From Dysgonamonadaceae bacterium (GTDB taxonomy: Bacteria; Bacteroidota; Bacteroidia; Bacteroidales; Azobacteroidaceae): a stretch of 64,000 bases of DNA. Both the position numbers and the translations under genes were made by a program. Location: contig JAISUK010000067.1 in NCBI GenBank assembly GCA_031272075.1, positions 1-64,000 of the forward strand, read 5' to 3'. Of this stretch, positions 35,077-44,777 are shown one piece after another (positions within the stretch are counted from its first letter, which is position 1; each line of letters opens with the position of its first letter). Under the pieces are notes generated by a model. That model was given only the letters and a program-made list of their open reading frames with translations. It ran no database searches and was not told where the DNA came from.

Positions 35077-36345
35077 ATGAATGAACAACGACATATCGAG
35101 AGACGAACCTTCCTGAAAGCGGGCTTGCTTTCTGGGATTTCACTGACGATTATTCCACGGCGACTGCTTGGTGGGCCGGGATTTATCGCTCCGAGCGACG
35201 AGATTACCAAAGGGGTGGTTGGTGTCGGTTCGATGGGTTTTGCACATCTTTCCTATATCGGCAGAACGCTCGCGGTTTGCGATGTCGATTCCGTCCATTT
35301 GACCAATGCCCATTCCAGATGTCCAAGCGGAGCAAAGGCTTATCACGATTACCGTGAACTGTTGCTCGATTCCGGGATCGATGTCGTTCATATCGCTACG
35401 CCGCCCCATTGGCATGGCATCATGGCGGTGGATGCTGCGAAAGCGGGTAAAGATGTATGGTGCGAATGTCCGATGACGCGAACCGTCGGGGAGGGCATCC
35501 GCGTGAAAGAGGCCATGGCGCGTTACGGCGCTATTTTCCGGTTGAACACGGCTTGCCGCTACGAGGGATTGTTGTATGGAATGAATATTCCCGTAAAACC
35601 GATAAAGAAACTGGTAGAAAACGGATTGCTAGGCTGGCCTTTGAAAGTGACCATCAATGCCGCCACCGGGTTTGACTGGAAATCCTATTGGGTCGGAAAG
35701 ACAAATTTGAAGACCGAACCCGTGCCGGAAAACTTGAATTATGATTTATGGCTGGGGCCGGCGCCATATAAGCCTTACAATAGCCATCGCGTTCATAATA
35801 CTTTCCGCGGCTATTGGGATTACAGCGGCGGAGGAATTGGTGAGGTGGGACAACAATACCTCGATCCGGTTCAATATATACTGGGCAAAGATGAGGACAG
35901 TCCGGTACGGATCGATGTCGATGCGCCCCAGCAGCATTGGGATGCTTGCGGAAGCTGGAAGCGTGTGGAAATGACCTACGACGACGGCTGTAAAATCATC
36001 CTTGACGGCGAAAACAAGGATACTTCCGCCGCGTATATCGAAGGCCCGAATGGAAAATTGTTTCCTGGACTTCGCTCTAACATCCCGCAATTGGATCGTG
36101 TTTTGGCAGCATTCCCGGATCCTGAATCGCAATTCACCGATTTCCATCAGGCGGTGCGGAATCGTCGGTTGTTTGCTTTGAATGAACGGAACGGATTCCG
36201 TTCCTGTACCCTGGCAAATTTGGCGATCATTGCTGTTCGACTGGGACGTTCGCTGGATTTTGATCCGCTGAAATTGGAGTTTGTCAATGACGAGGCCGCC
36301 AATCATTTGCTGTCTCAACCAATGAGGGCTCCATGGACAATATAA
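35077..36345 (+). CDS. Secreted Gfo/Idh/MocA family oxidoreductase
   Basis: This 422-residue protein has a twin-arginine-type signal (ERRTFLKAGLLSGISLTIIP), a Rossmann domain (TKGVVGVGSMGFAHLSYI) and the C-terminal Gfo/Idh/MocA beta domain (YWDYSGGGIGEVGQQYLDPV). Family members oxidise or reduce sugar derivatives with tightly bound NAD. In most, an EKP motif supplies a lysine near the active site. Here the matching position reads CECPMTRT, with cysteine for the lysine. The HEAT/DUF1080 gene begins 12 bases after the stop. DUF1080 enzymes act on 3-keto sugars, which such oxidoreductases can make, so a glycoside 3-oxidation pathway is a reasonable inference. An 18-bp palindrome overlaps the promoter. 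Confidence 0.85.
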   Translation: MNEQRHIERRTFLKAGLLSGISLTIIPRRLLGGPGFIAPSDEITKGVVGVGSMGFAHLSYIGRTLAVCDVDSVHLTNAHSRCPSGAKAYHDYRELLLDSGIDVVHIATPPHWHGIMAVDAAKAGKDVWCECPMTRTVGEGIRVKEAMARYGAIFRLNTACRYEGLLYGMNIPVKPIKKLVENGLLGWPLKVTINAATGFDWKSYWVGKTNLKTEPVPENLNYDLWLGPAPYKPYNSHRVHNTFRGYWDYSGGGIGEVGQQYLDPVQYILGKDEDSPVRIDVDAPQQHWDACGSWKRVEMTYDDGCKIILDGENKDTSAAYIEGPNGKLFPGLRSNIPQLDRVLAAFPDPESQFTDFHQAVRNRRLFALNERNGFRSCTLANLAIIAVRLGRSLDFDPLKLEFVNDEAANHLLSQPMRAPWTI

Positions 36346-36357
36346 ATTGAGACGAGT

Positions 36358-38949
36358 ATGACTGCGAAACGCTTCTTTTATACATTCGTTGCATGCCTTG
36401 GGTTTTTCCTGTGCTTCGTATTGAAAGCGCAGGACAGGGATTCTTTGGAAACCCGCATACCTACGGCTGCCGACCTTTGCCGGTCGCTCGACACCCTGTC
36501 GCAAAAAGAGCAAAAGCGGGCTGTTTTGACTCAATTGCAATATCTCGCAGGCGAAGAATCGGTCGAAACCGTCAGCGCCTATTTGTCCGATCCGGAATTG
36601 TGCGACCCGGCGGTTCGTATCCTGAACCGCATCAATTCGGAAGCTGCCAATCAAGCCATGCTAAACGCATTGCCCAACGCCGACACGACCTGCCTGATTG
36701 CGTTGGTGCAAGGCCTCGGACAGAATAGATACAGCAAGGCGCTTCCCGCAATCTCAGCTTTGGCAGGAAGTGCAAACCCGATATTGCAAAAAGCAGTCTT
36801 GTTTGCAATGTCAGAAATTGCATTACCGGATTCGGAGAAAATCCTTGAAAGCGCAGCTGTGAAAGCCGGATACGGCTATGATCGCACCAATGCTGCCGAC
36901 GCCTATTTTAACTGGCTGGAAAATCTATATAATAAAGGTGAACAACGGTTGGTGGGAAAGAAAACCGGTTATCTGGTTAAAATCTTGAAAACGCCCCAAC
37001 AGACACCTGCTAAATGTTTCGCTTTGAGACTGTTTTCACTCGCCTCGGAAGAAAAAGCCGTTCCGGAAATCTTCAAGGCATTGGATGACAAGGACGAGCG
37101 GTACCGCGGCGCAGCATTGCTTTGCTTCGAAAACAGCCGGTCACCAAAAATCACGAAAGAACTACTGAAGAAGGTCAAGACGGCTGTGCCCGAAATGAAA
37201 GTCCAAATCATCCATTTCTTGGAACATACCAACGATTCAGCGCTCTTTTCCGCCCTGTTGGAATTGCTGACCGCCAAGGATGAGTCAGTGGTGGAGGCTG
37301 CCATTGAAGCGGCAGGAAAATCAGAAAAAACACAGGCGGTTGCTCCGATTATCAAGGCGATGAATCAAGTCAATACACCAGCAGTTGTAAAAACAGGAAA
37401 AGCCGCGTTGCTTTCGCTGGGATCCCAAACGGTGGTGAAAACATTCGCTGAAGCCGTCCCGAAATCAGTGCCTGAAGTGAAAATCGCTCTGCTGGAAATA
37501 CTTGCCGAAAAGAGAGCGTCCCCTTTCAGTGCGGTGGTCTTTGAATCTGCCCGAAATGATACGGGATTGGTGCGTAAAACGGCGTATACCGCACTGAAGA
37601 ATGTGGTGCGGGAAGCCGACATGGACACCTTGGCGGCTTGTTTGGAATTGTTGTCGGACACAAGTGAGATCAATGCCGTTCAGGATGCACTGTATGCAGC
37701 GATAAAAGTGGATAACAATCTCGACAGACAGCGCGACCGTTTGCTTGGCTTGATGGACGGGGTTGAGCGCAAGGAATTATTTTTCCGTCCATTGGCTTTT
37801 GTGGGCGCTCAAAGCATGCTGCCTGCGATCTGCGATTCGTTGAAGAGCAACGACCCTGCGATACGCAAAATGGCTGCCGATGCCTTAATCAACTGGAATG
37901 GACAGGAAGTGATACCGTTATTGTTCGCAATGGCCAAATCCGCAACGCCCGACACTACGCTTGATGAAATATTGATGAGTTGCGTCAATAAAATCAAGGA
38001 TTCGGACTTCAACAATGTGCAGAAATTATTGCTGTTCCGGAAAGCCAATGAGTTTGCCATGAAGTCCAAACAGCGGCGCGTCATCCTGGAATATATCGGA
38101 GAGACAGGCCTCTATACGGGATTGATGACGGTGGTAAAATATCTGGATGATTTAAGTCAAGAAGTACGACAGACGGCCTTGAACGTAGCCCTGTCTATGG
38201 TATTTGACCGGAACGAATACGGCGATAAAAAAATCAAAACACTGCTCGAAAAAGCAATCCGGGCAGCAACAGATCCGGAAATGAAATTTAGACAAAATAC
38301 GCTGTTGGAATTTTTTGATTCGTTGCCTGACGATCATGGATTCGTATCTTTGCTCAACGGGAAAGATTTGTCCGGATGGAAAGGTGCAGTGGAAAATCCG
38401 ATCGCACGCTCCAGGATGAACCCTTCCATGTTGGCTGAAAAGCAAAAGAAGGCCAATGATATCATGTATCATGAATGGAAAATTGAAAACGGATCGCTTG
38501 TTTATACCGGACTTGGCACCCATACGATCTGTTCCGAAAAACTCTACGGCGACTTTGAACTCTACATCGACTGGAAAATGACTCCTCGGAGTGAGGCGGG
38601 CATTTATTTGAGGGGATCGCCGCAGGTGAAGATACAAGGCGCTGCGTCTGCAACGGGAGAAACTGCCGTCGGCTCCGGGGGATTGTCGAATAACAAACAA
38701 TACCCGAATGTGCCGCTGGTTGTCGCTGATAATCCTTTGAATGAGTGGAATACGTTTTATATCCGTATGATTGGAGAAACGGTAACCGTTTATCTGAACG
38801 GACAATTGGTGACCGATCAAGTGGTCATGGAGAATTACTGGGACAGGAAACAGCCGATTTTTCCATTCGGACAGCTGGAATTACATGCCCGCGGTAACCG
38901 CGTGGAATATCGGGATATTTACATCAAAGAAATCCCTCGTACGGAATAA
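36358..38949 (+). CDS. HEAT-repeat protein with C-terminal DUF1080 domain
   Basis: This 863-residue exported protein has a Sec signal (FVACLGFFLCFVLKA), about 600 residues of helical HEAT-like repeats (ELLTAKDESVVEAAIEAAGK and ALLSLGSQTVVKTFAEAVPK are clear units), and a C-terminal DUF1080 domain. That domain is seen in FVSLLNGKDLSGWKGAVEN, YGDFELYIDWKMTPRSEAGI, YLRGSPQVKI and WNTFYIRMIGETVTVYLNG. DUF1080 is a concanavalin-like fold now known as a 3-keto-glycoside hydrolase or lyase domain. The repeats may hold a partner or a glycan. It follows the oxidoreductase gene by 12 bases, so the two are probably cotranscribed and may act on the same sugar in the periplasm. Confidence 0.88.
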   Translation: MTAKRFFYTFVACLGFFLCFVLKAQDRDSLETRIPTAADLCRSLDTLSQKEQKRAVLTQLQYLAGEESVETVSAYLSDPELCDPAVRILNRINSEAANQAMLNALPNADTTCLIALVQGLGQNRYSKALPAISALAGSANPILQKAVLFAMSEIALPDSEKILESAAVKAGYGYDRTNAADAYFNWLENLYNKGEQRLVGKKTGYLVKILKTPQQTPAKCFALRLFSLASEEKAVPEIFKALDDKDERYRGAALLCFENSRSPKITKELLKKVKTAVPEMKVQIIHFLEHTNDSALFSALLELLTAKDESVVEAAIEAAGKSEKTQAVAPIIKAMNQVNTPAVVKTGKAALLSLGSQTVVKTFAEAVPKSVPEVKIALLEILAEKRASPFSAVVFESARNDTGLVRKTAYTALKNVVREADMDTLAACLELLSDTSEINAVQDALYAAIKVDNNLDRQRDRLLGLMDGVERKELFFRPLAFVGAQSMLPAICDSLKSNDPAIRKMAADALINWNGQEVIPLLFAMAKSATPDTTLDEILMSCVNKIKDSDFNNVQKLLLFRKANEFAMKSKQRRVILEYIGETGLYTGLMTVVKYLDDLSQEVRQTALNVALSMVFDRNEYGDKKIKTLLEKAIRAATDPEMKFRQNTLLEFFDSLPDDHGFVSLLNGKDLSGWKGAVENPIARSRMNPSMLAEKQKKANDIMYHEWKIENGSLVYTGLGTHTICSEKLYGDFELYIDWKMTPRSEAGIYLRGSPQVKIQGAASATGETAVGSGGLSNNKQYPNVPLVVADNPLNEWNTFYIRMIGETVTVYLNGQLVTDQVVMENYWDRKQPIFPFGQLELHARGNRVEYRDIYIKEIPRTE

Positions 38950-38998
38950 GTGCCGTGCGAGAAAAAATAAATTTATTAATCATAAAAATTAAGTTATC

Positions 38999-39394
38999 AT
39001 GAAAAAGATTGCAACTAATTGTGTTTTAAGTGTATTGATGGTCTTGTTTTTCGCTTGCGGCGGAGAAAAGAAAAAGGTTGAAGCGCCTGTAACAAACGCT
39101 GCTACCGAAGAGTTGAAAAAAGACACCACGGCAGCGCAACCCGTTGACGCCGAAACAGCGCTGGCGGCATACGAAAAATATGTCACAGGCTTTGTCGATG
39201 TCATAAAAAAAATGAAAGCCGGCGATACGAAAGTAATTCCCGAATATTCCAATTATTCGCAGCAATTACAACAACAGTCGGCCGACATGGCGCGTTATCA
39301 GATTGATTTTTCGCCTGCGCAGCTCAAACGCTGGGAAAAGGCAAAAGCCAAATTGGAAGAGGCGCTCAAATCATTGGACACAAAAAAGAAATGA
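38999..39394 (+). CDS. Small hypothetical lipoprotein
   Basis: This 131-residue protein has a lipoprotein signal (MKKIATNCVLSVLMVLFFAC) and then a lysine-, glutamate- and alanine-rich helical domain (AALAAYEKYVTGFVDVIKKM, ERAKAKLEEALKS-like C-terminus). No family is recognised with confidence. It starts 49 bases after the DUF1080 gene and may belong to the same transcript or stand alone. After its stop, an 8-base near-repeat (GCGAATTGCGAATTA, 39404-39418) recalls the short repeats seen elsewhere between genes. Confidence 0.65.
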   Translation: MKKIATNCVLSVLMVLFFACGGEKKKVEAPVTNAATEELKKDTTAAQPVDAETALAAYEKYVTGFVDVIKKMKAGDTKVIPEYSNYSQQLQQQSADMARYQIDFSPAQLKRWEKAKAKLEEALKSLDTKKK

Positions 39395-39456
39395 TTGAGT
39401 AACTGCGAATTGCGAATTATGTTTCCACTTTCCGCTTCCATATTTCAACTTTTTAT

Positions 39457-39464
39457 TACTTTTG
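39457..39464 (+). promoter_or_regulatory. -7 box of the kinase-like gene
   Basis: TACTTTTG, 41 bases before the ATG at 39506. No clear -33 box. Confidence 0.5.
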
Positions 39465-39505
39465 TTGCCGATTAGCGAGATTGATAAATAAAACGAATCA
39501 CATCT

Positions 39506-41056
39506 ATGAAGGTATTTTTATTATTTGTTGTAATGACTTTGAGTCTGAATGTCGGACTGATGGGGCAAACTACAAAAGCGGCGCCGGACTCGTTGCGAGA
39601 GCTGGCTCAAAGAAAACTGAACGAAGAAAAATTTATTGAAGCCCGTTATTTTTTCAAGAGAGCGTATGAAGCTTTTGCTGCAAAAGAAGATTATCGGCAA
39701 GCGATTGAATGTGGGCTGGAAACAAATTTGCTCTTTGTGAGGGAAAATCTTTACAAGGAGGCTTTTGAACTCTGCTGGAGTATGGAGAATTTGGTCAAGG
39801 TAGCGGAAGAAAAGCAAAACGCCAAATTGCCCGAGCTCGAACTCCTTGTGTCGAAAGAGCGGTTTCGTATCTATATGAAAATCGGCAATTCTGACCGAGC
39901 CAGGGAATTTTTGACCACGATGGAGGGTATCAGCAATACAATGAATAATGATTCTATCAGTGAAGAAATCTTGTATGCAAAAGCGATCTACTATTATACA
40001 TTCGGCCCTACAGAACGCGGGACGGCTTGTTACAAAGAGCTTATCGGCAAATACCGGCAACAGGGCAATCTGGAAAAAGTGACCGAATGTTATCAAAATA
40101 TGGTGGCGCGAGCAGAAAAAATGAACAGCCTTCCGCTGGTGATCAATACCTATCAGCAGTATATTGCCTGGATTGATTCGGTAAAAATGCTTACCATTTC
40201 CGATGTGCTGAACGAAACAAATCAACAGCGCGAAGAAATTCACAAAGCATTGCAGGAAAACGAAAAGAAATTGCAGTCCAAACAGTATGTGATCATTGCG
40301 CTTTGTGTGTTGGCCGCGATCCTGGTTGCCGCTCTGATTGGCCTCGTTGTCGTTTTGTTGCGTTATATCCTGCTAACGAAAAAACAAAAAAAGAGCATCA
40401 AAGTGGTGAACGAATGTAGCCAGTTGAAATCGCAATTCATCCAGAATATCATGGCGCAGATGGATCCGGCATTAAATTCGTTGTCGCAGACAGCCGAAAC
40501 GGTGTCGGACAAAAAAGAACAACTGGTGCAAATGCAGCGCCAGATTGATGCCCTGAAGCGTTTCAGCAGTGATATCCAGGAATTTTCTTCGCTCGAAAGT
40601 TCATTGAACGAACAGTATGAACTGCAAGAACAGTATGTGAATACGTTCTGTGAAGAAATCATGCGGAAAGTGAAACCCTACGTCAATCCGGGTGTGGAAA
40701 CACAAGTGAATGCTTTCCGGTTGCAGGCGAAAATCAATGCCGAACAATTGGAGCGTGTGCTGATACATCTGTTGCGAAATGCGGCGGATTTTACCAAGCT
40801 GGGAAGAATTACGCTGGAATTTAAGCGCAAAGGCGCTCGCGTTCATCAATTCATTGTGACCGATACCGGACACGGCATCCCGGAAGAACAACGGGAAAAC
40901 CTCTTTAAGCCGTTCGTTGAGATTAAAGACTTGACCAAAGGCGACGGGATGGGGCTGCCGATTTGTTCATTGATCGTCGCTAAAATGAACGGTAACATTA
41001 TTTTGGATACTGCTTATACCAAAGGCAGCAGGTTTATTGTCGAATTGAGAACTTAA
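39506..41056 (+). CDS. Sensor histidine kinase-like protein without phospho-accepting histidine
   Basis: This 516-residue protein has a signal peptide, a periplasmic TPR-like helical sensor (about residues 25-230), one membrane helix (IIALCVLAAILVAALIGLVV, near residue 270) and a cytoplasmic kinase module. The ATPase domain is complete: N box HLLRNAADFTKLG, G1 DTGHGIPEEQRENLFKPF and G2 KGDGMGLPIC. The dimerisation helix, where other kinases have SHELRTPL, reads NIMAQMDPALNSL. There is no histidine anywhere in that region. It may therefore bind ATP but not autophosphorylate in the usual way. No response regulator is encoded nearby. Its architecture recalls the TPR-linked sensor kinases of Bacteroidota. 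Confidence 0.85.
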   Translation: MKVFLLFVVMTLSLNVGLMGQTTKAAPDSLRELAQRKLNEEKFIEARYFFKRAYEAFAAKEDYRQAIECGLETNLLFVRENLYKEAFELCWSMENLVKVAEEKQNAKLPELELLVSKERFRIYMKIGNSDRAREFLTTMEGISNTMNNDSISEEILYAKAIYYYTFGPTERGTACYKELIGKYRQQGNLEKVTECYQNMVARAEKMNSLPLVINTYQQYIAWIDSVKMLTISDVLNETNQQREEIHKALQENEKKLQSKQYVIIALCVLAAILVAALIGLVVVLLRYILLTKKQKKSIKVVNECSQLKSQFIQNIMAQMDPALNSLSQTAETVSDKKEQLVQMQRQIDALKRFSSDIQEFSSLESSLNEQYELQEQYVNTFCEEIMRKVKPYVNPGVETQVNAFRLQAKINAEQLERVLIHLLRNAADFTKLGRITLEFKRKGARVHQFIVTDTGHGIPEEQRENLFKPFVEIKDLTKGDGMGLPICSLIVAKMNGNIILDTAYTKGSRFIVELRT

Positions 41057-41092
41057 AATTTGAAAGTTGATCCTCGTAATAATTGAATAAAC

Positions 41093-41683
41093 ATGAAGAA
41101 AATTATTGTTTTAGTAAGTTTTGTGCTGGTGTGGGTCGGATGTGATGTGGCGAAGAATCTGGCAGGGACATACAGCCTGATGCAGTGCCAATACAAGTAC
41201 AATTCGATCTCCAATATCAACCTGTCGGGTGTCAGTGTGAAAAATGTCAACAGCCTGACAGCTGCGGATATCCTGTCGTTAACCGGGTTGATTAAAGCTT
41301 TTTCGGGCAGTACCATTCCCTTGCAGTTTACGCTGAATCTGGATGTGACAAATCCGAATTACCAGCCGGCAATCCTGAATACCCTGCAATATATTTTGGA
41401 AATCGACAACATTGAAATGACTACCGGAACGGTTGACTCCAAGATGCAGATAGCGACGGGACAAATTGCGCAGCTGCCGGTCAATATCGCTTTCGATCTG
41501 AAAAAAGCGATGAAGAACGAAACGCTGGATGCGGTTAAAACCATGGCGCTCAATTTTGTGGGATTGGGAGACAGAGCAACGAATGTTACGATCAAACTGA
41601 AGCCATCACTGGATATAGGCGGGCAGCAATTGGTGAGCCCGATTTATATTCCGGTGACGTTCTCCTACGGGAAAACGAATTAG
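41093..41683 (+). CDS. LEA14-like lipoprotein
   Basis: This 196-residue protein has a lipoprotein signal (FVLVWVGCDVA) and one domain like LEA type 2/WHy beta-sandwiches: IPLQFTLNLDVTNPNYQPAILNTL and LPVNIAFDLKKAM. Such domains are found in small envelope lipoproteins of Bacteroidota, with no defined activity. It begins 36 bases after the kinase-like gene and may be cotranscribed with it. It converges on metG with 10 bases between stops. Confidence 0.72.
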   Translation: MKKIIVLVSFVLVWVGCDVAKNLAGTYSLMQCQYKYNSISNINLSGVSVKNVNSLTAADILSLTGLIKAFSGSTIPLQFTLNLDVTNPNYQPAILNTLQYILEIDNIEMTTGTVDSKMQIATGQIAQLPVNIAFDLKKAMKNETLDAVKTMALNFVGLGDRATNVTIKLKPSLDIGGQQLVSPIYIPVTFSYGKTN

Positions 41684-41693
41684 CGCGGTCGCT

Positions 41694-43394
41694 TTATTTC
41701 GTCTCGTTGAGTTCGTTTAATTTCTTTGTGTCGAATAATTTCCGGATCTGACATTCGATGGCTTCGTCCTCGATCTTTTCAAACAGCAATTCGGGAGCGT
41801 TGATGGCATGTCCTGTCGGCAACAGATCAATCTCTCCGAGTTGCGACCAGTTCAGGTGCGGTTGATTGAGGAGTCGTTTGATTTTAGCAGACGAAAACGG
41901 CAAGAACGGCTCGAAAGCGATCGCCAGATTCGCCACCATTTGCATGCTGAGGTACAACAGCGTTGAAGTCCGTGGCACATCCGACTTGATCAGTTTCCAA
42001 GGCTCGGTATCCGCCAGGTATTTATTCCCGATGCGCGCCAGGTTCATCGCTTCTTTCAGTGCTTCCCGGAAACGGAAAGTCTCCAGGTAGTTGTCAAACC
42101 GCATTTTGGTGTCGGAGATTTCTTTCAAGGTTTCCCGATCGTAGTCGATCAATTCGCCGCAAGGCGGGATTTTTCCTTCAAAATATTTGTGCGTCAGGAC
42201 AATGGCGCGATTGACGAAGTTGCCGAAAATGGCGACCAATTCGTTGTTGTTTCTGGCCTGGAAATCTTTCCAGGTGAAATCATTGTCTTTGGTTTCGGGT
42301 GCATTGGCCGTCAAGACGTAACGCAACACATCTTGTTTGCCCGGGAAGTCTTCCATGTATTCATGCAGCCAGACCGCCCAATTGCGGGAAGTGGAGATTT
42401 TATCGCCTTCGAGGTTCAGAAACTCATTGGCGGGCACATTTTCCGGCAAGATGAAAGAACCCTCGGCTTTCAGCATGACGGGAAAAACGATGCAATGGAA
42501 CACAATATTGTCTTTGCCGATGAAATGAATCATCCGGGTATCTTCTTTTTTCCACCATTTCTCCCAATCATTCGGGGAATATTCTATGGTATTGGAGATG
42601 TAGCCGATGGGTGCGTCGAACCAGACATACAGCACTTTGCCTTTCGCGTTGTCGAGCGGGACTGGCACGCCCCAATCCAGGTCGCGGCTGACTGCGCGCG
42701 GCTGCAAGCCCATGTCGAGCCACGATTTGCATTGTCCGTAGACATTGGGTTTCCATTCGCTGTGTTCTTCCAGGATCCATTGTCGGAGCCACGATTCGTA
42801 TTGGTCGAGCGGCAGGTACCAATGTTTGGTCTCTTTCATCACGGGGATGCTGCCGCTGATGGCCGATTTCGGATGGATCAACTCTGTAGGACTCAATGAG
42901 GTCCCGCAGGATTCACATTGGTCACCGTAGGCATGTTCGTTGCCGCAATGCGGACATTCGCCGGTGATATAACGGTCGGCCAAAAACTGTCGGGCTTCTT
43001 CGTCGTAGTATTGTTCGGTGACTTTTTCTATGAATTTGCCTTTGTCATACAGTTGTTTGAAAAAATCGGACGCCGTCTTGTAGTGAATGGCAGAAGTAGT
43101 ACGCGAATAGATGTCAAATGTGATTCCGAAATCTTCAAACGATTTTTTTATCAGGTAGTGAAAGGTATCGACAATTTCCTGCGGAGACACATTTTCTGCT
43201 TTAGCCTTCAATGCGATCGGCACACCGTGTTCGTCCGAACCGCCAATGAATAATACTTCCTCGCCTTTGAGACGGAGGTAGCGGGCGTAAATGTCGGCAG
43301 GGAGATACACTCCGGCCAGGTGTCCGATATGTACAGGCCCGTTTGCATAAGGCAAAGCAGATGTTATCAGCGTTCTTTTGAATTGTTTGTTCAT
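41694..43394 (-). CDS. metG: Methionyl-tRNA synthetase, form lacking the C-terminal tRNA-binding domain
   Basis: This 566-residue class I synthetase charges tRNA-Met. It has the HIGH motif in [10 protein letters not shown], a zinc-binding insert with [18 protein letters not shown], the KMSKS equivalent DKISTSRNW, and the alpha-helical anticodon domain. As I recall them, Bacteroides enzymes are about 680 residues because a Trbp111-like tRNA-binding domain follows. Here the protein stops at [13 protein letters not shown], where that domain would start. The next bases encode the convergent LEA14-like gene, so no remnant remains. Many functional MetRS enzymes lack this domain. A TATCTTTG box lies at 43436-43429. 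Confidence 0.95.
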   Translation of the reverse strand: MNKQFKRTLITSALPYANGPVHIGHLAGVYLPADIYARYLRLKGEEVLFIGGSDEHGVPIALKAKAENVSPQEIVDTFHYLIKKSFEDFGITFDIYSRTTSAIHYKTASDFFKQLYDKGKFIEKVTEQYYDEEARQFLADRYITGECPHCGNEHAYGDQCESCGTSLSPTELIHPKSAISGSIPVMKETKHWYLPLDQYESWLRQWILEEHSEWKPNVYGQCKSWLDMGLQPRAVSRDLDWGVPVPLDNAKGKVLYVWFDAPIGYISNTIEYSPNDWEKWWKKEDTRMIHFIGKDNIVFHCIVFPVMLKAEGSFILPENVPANEFLNLEGDKISTSRNWAVWLHEYMEDFPGKQDVLRYVLTANAPETKDNDFTWKDFQARNNNELVAIFGNFVNRAIVLTHKYFEGKIPPCGELIDYDRETLKEISDTKMRFDNYLETFRFREALKEAMNLARIGNKYLADTEPWKLIKSDVPRTSTLLYLSMQMVANLAIAFEPFLPFSSAKIKRLLNQPHLNWSQLGEIDLLPTGHAINAPELLFEKIEDEAIECQIRKLFDTKKLNELNETK

Positions 43395-43428
43395 ATTGCG
43401 GGTGATGTTGTTTTATGAAAATAATTTG

Positions 43429-43436
43429 CAAAGATA
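43429..43436 (-). promoter_or_regulatory. -7 box of metG
   Basis: TATCTTTG on the minus strand, 34 bases before the start codon. No clear -33 box. Confidence 0.5.
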
Positions 43437-43470
43437 CGATTATTCCGCGAAAATACCATCTCGGTTTTAT

Positions 43471-43501
43471 TTTGAGATGTTGAAAAAAACGATTAACTTC
43501 G
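43471..43501 (+). promoter_or_regulatory. Promoter of the PHP-domain gene
   Basis: TTTG (43471-43474), 19 bases, then TAACTTCG (43494-43501), one mismatch from TAnnTTTG. The first ATG is 23 bases downstream. Confidence 0.55.
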
Positions 43502-43524
43502 TCACGTCAATTACTTAATTAATC

Positions 43525-44748
43525 ATGAATCATTTTATGTCTGACAGAAGAGAATTTATTAAAAAATCGGTCTTGCTGGGTGCTACGACCATGATGGCGC
43601 CTGTAAGCGGATTGTTTGGAGAAGAGATGAACAGGGATCGAATCGTCGGTGAATCCGTTGGTGTGCGTCGCGCTGCCTCGAAAGGAGATACCTACACTGT
43701 GAACATGGGTTATGTAAGGGCAGCCCAACGTTCTCCCCGCCAGATTGTTGTGCCCGATGTGAACGGCTATAAGGTGTTGAAAGGCGACTTTCACATTCAC
43801 ACGTTGTTTTCGGACGGAGCTGTGATGCCTGTCGACCGGATGGTTGAGGCTGTCGACAACGGCCTGGACGCCATTGCCATTACCGACCATTTCGAGTATC
43901 GACCCTTCTTCAGCGCAGTGGGCAAATGGAAACTTGTTGATGCCACTGCCGACAACTTCAACCTGTGGTACGAAATCGCCAGGGAAGAAGCCGAAAAACG
44001 GAACCTGCTGCTGGTGCGCGGCGCTGAAGTTACCAAAAGTACGATGCCTCCCGGACACCTGAATGTGCTTTTTACTACCGACAACAATCCTGTGTACGCC
44101 GCAGTAAACGACTGGCGAAAGATGTTGCAGACAGCGCACGATCAGGGAGCGCTCATCCTGTGGAACCACCCCGGTTGGGAAGCGCCCAAAAGCGGAGGCA
44201 TCGAAAAAGGAGCGCCGCTGGTTTTTCACAAAGAACATGAAGAAATCGTGAAAAAAGGGATGCTTCAGGGAATTGAGATTTTCAATCATACCGAACATTA
44301 TCCCATCGTTTCCGACTGGTGCAATGACTATGATCTCGCTCCGTTTGCCAATAGCGATATCCATGCCTCGGAATTGTCGCTCTATGGTATTCAAAATCCG
44401 TTACGCCCAATCAATCTGGTGTTTGCGAAAGAACGTACCGTCGAAAGTCTTCGCGAAGCCATGTTTGCCAAACGCATGGTGGCCATGGCTGCCGATACCC
44501 TTTGGGGACGCGATTCATTGCTGACAGCATTGTTTAACAGTTCTGTCGAAATCAAAACGGTGACGCCCGGAACACTGTCGCTGCGCAACAAGAGTTCGCT
44601 TCCTGTGTCGGTGACATTGGGAGGGGTGGTGTTCGATCTGCCGAAAGACGTCGAACGGCAGGTCTACAAAGCGGAAAACGCGAAATCGCTGACCGTTGTC
44701 AATTGGATGGTCGGAATGAATAAAGCGTTGGAAGTGACGTTGAAATAG
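43525..44748 (+). CDS. PHP-domain phosphoesterase (Sb-PDE-like)
   Basis: This 407-residue exported protein has an N-terminal signal with a twin-arginine-like DRREFIKKSVLLGATTMM and a PHP metal-dependent phosphoesterase domain. Metal ligands are visible in KGDFHIHTLFSDGAVMP, DAIAITDHFEYRP, ILWNHPGWE and ANSDIHASE. It resembles the Sb-PDE family of bacterial phosphodiesterases with a trailing beta domain. The natural substrate is unknown. The ATG at 43525 or the one at 43537 (MSDRREF) could start it; the second fits the signal better. It is a single gene between metG and ribH, with its own promoter. Confidence 0.88.
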   Translation: MNHFMSDRREFIKKSVLLGATTMMAPVSGLFGEEMNRDRIVGESVGVRRAASKGDTYTVNMGYVRAAQRSPRQIVVPDVNGYKVLKGDFHIHTLFSDGAVMPVDRMVEAVDNGLDAIAITDHFEYRPFFSAVGKWKLVDATADNFNLWYEIAREEAEKRNLLLVRGAEVTKSTMPPGHLNVLFTTDNNPVYAAVNDWRKMLQTAHDQGALILWNHPGWEAPKSGGIEKGAPLVFHKEHEEIVKKGMLQGIEIFNHTEHYPIVSDWCNDYDLAPFANSDIHASELSLYGIQNPLRPINLVFAKERTVESLREAMFAKRMVAMAADTLWGRDSLLTALFNSSVEIKTVTPGTLSLRNKSSLPVSVTLGGVVFDLPKDVERQVYKAENAKSLTVVNWMVGMNKALEVTLK

Positions 44749-44777
44749 GATTATTTTGCAGCCATGACGGCAATGAT

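Noticed and set aside
39404-39418. GCGAATT duplication after the small lipoprotein gene
   Set aside because: Only two imperfect units; too short to call a repeat array.
41560-41693. Remnant of the MetG tRNA-binding domain after a frameshift
   Set aside because: The bases past the metG stop encode the convergent LEA14-like protein; no domain-like sequence was found, so metG appears naturally short.
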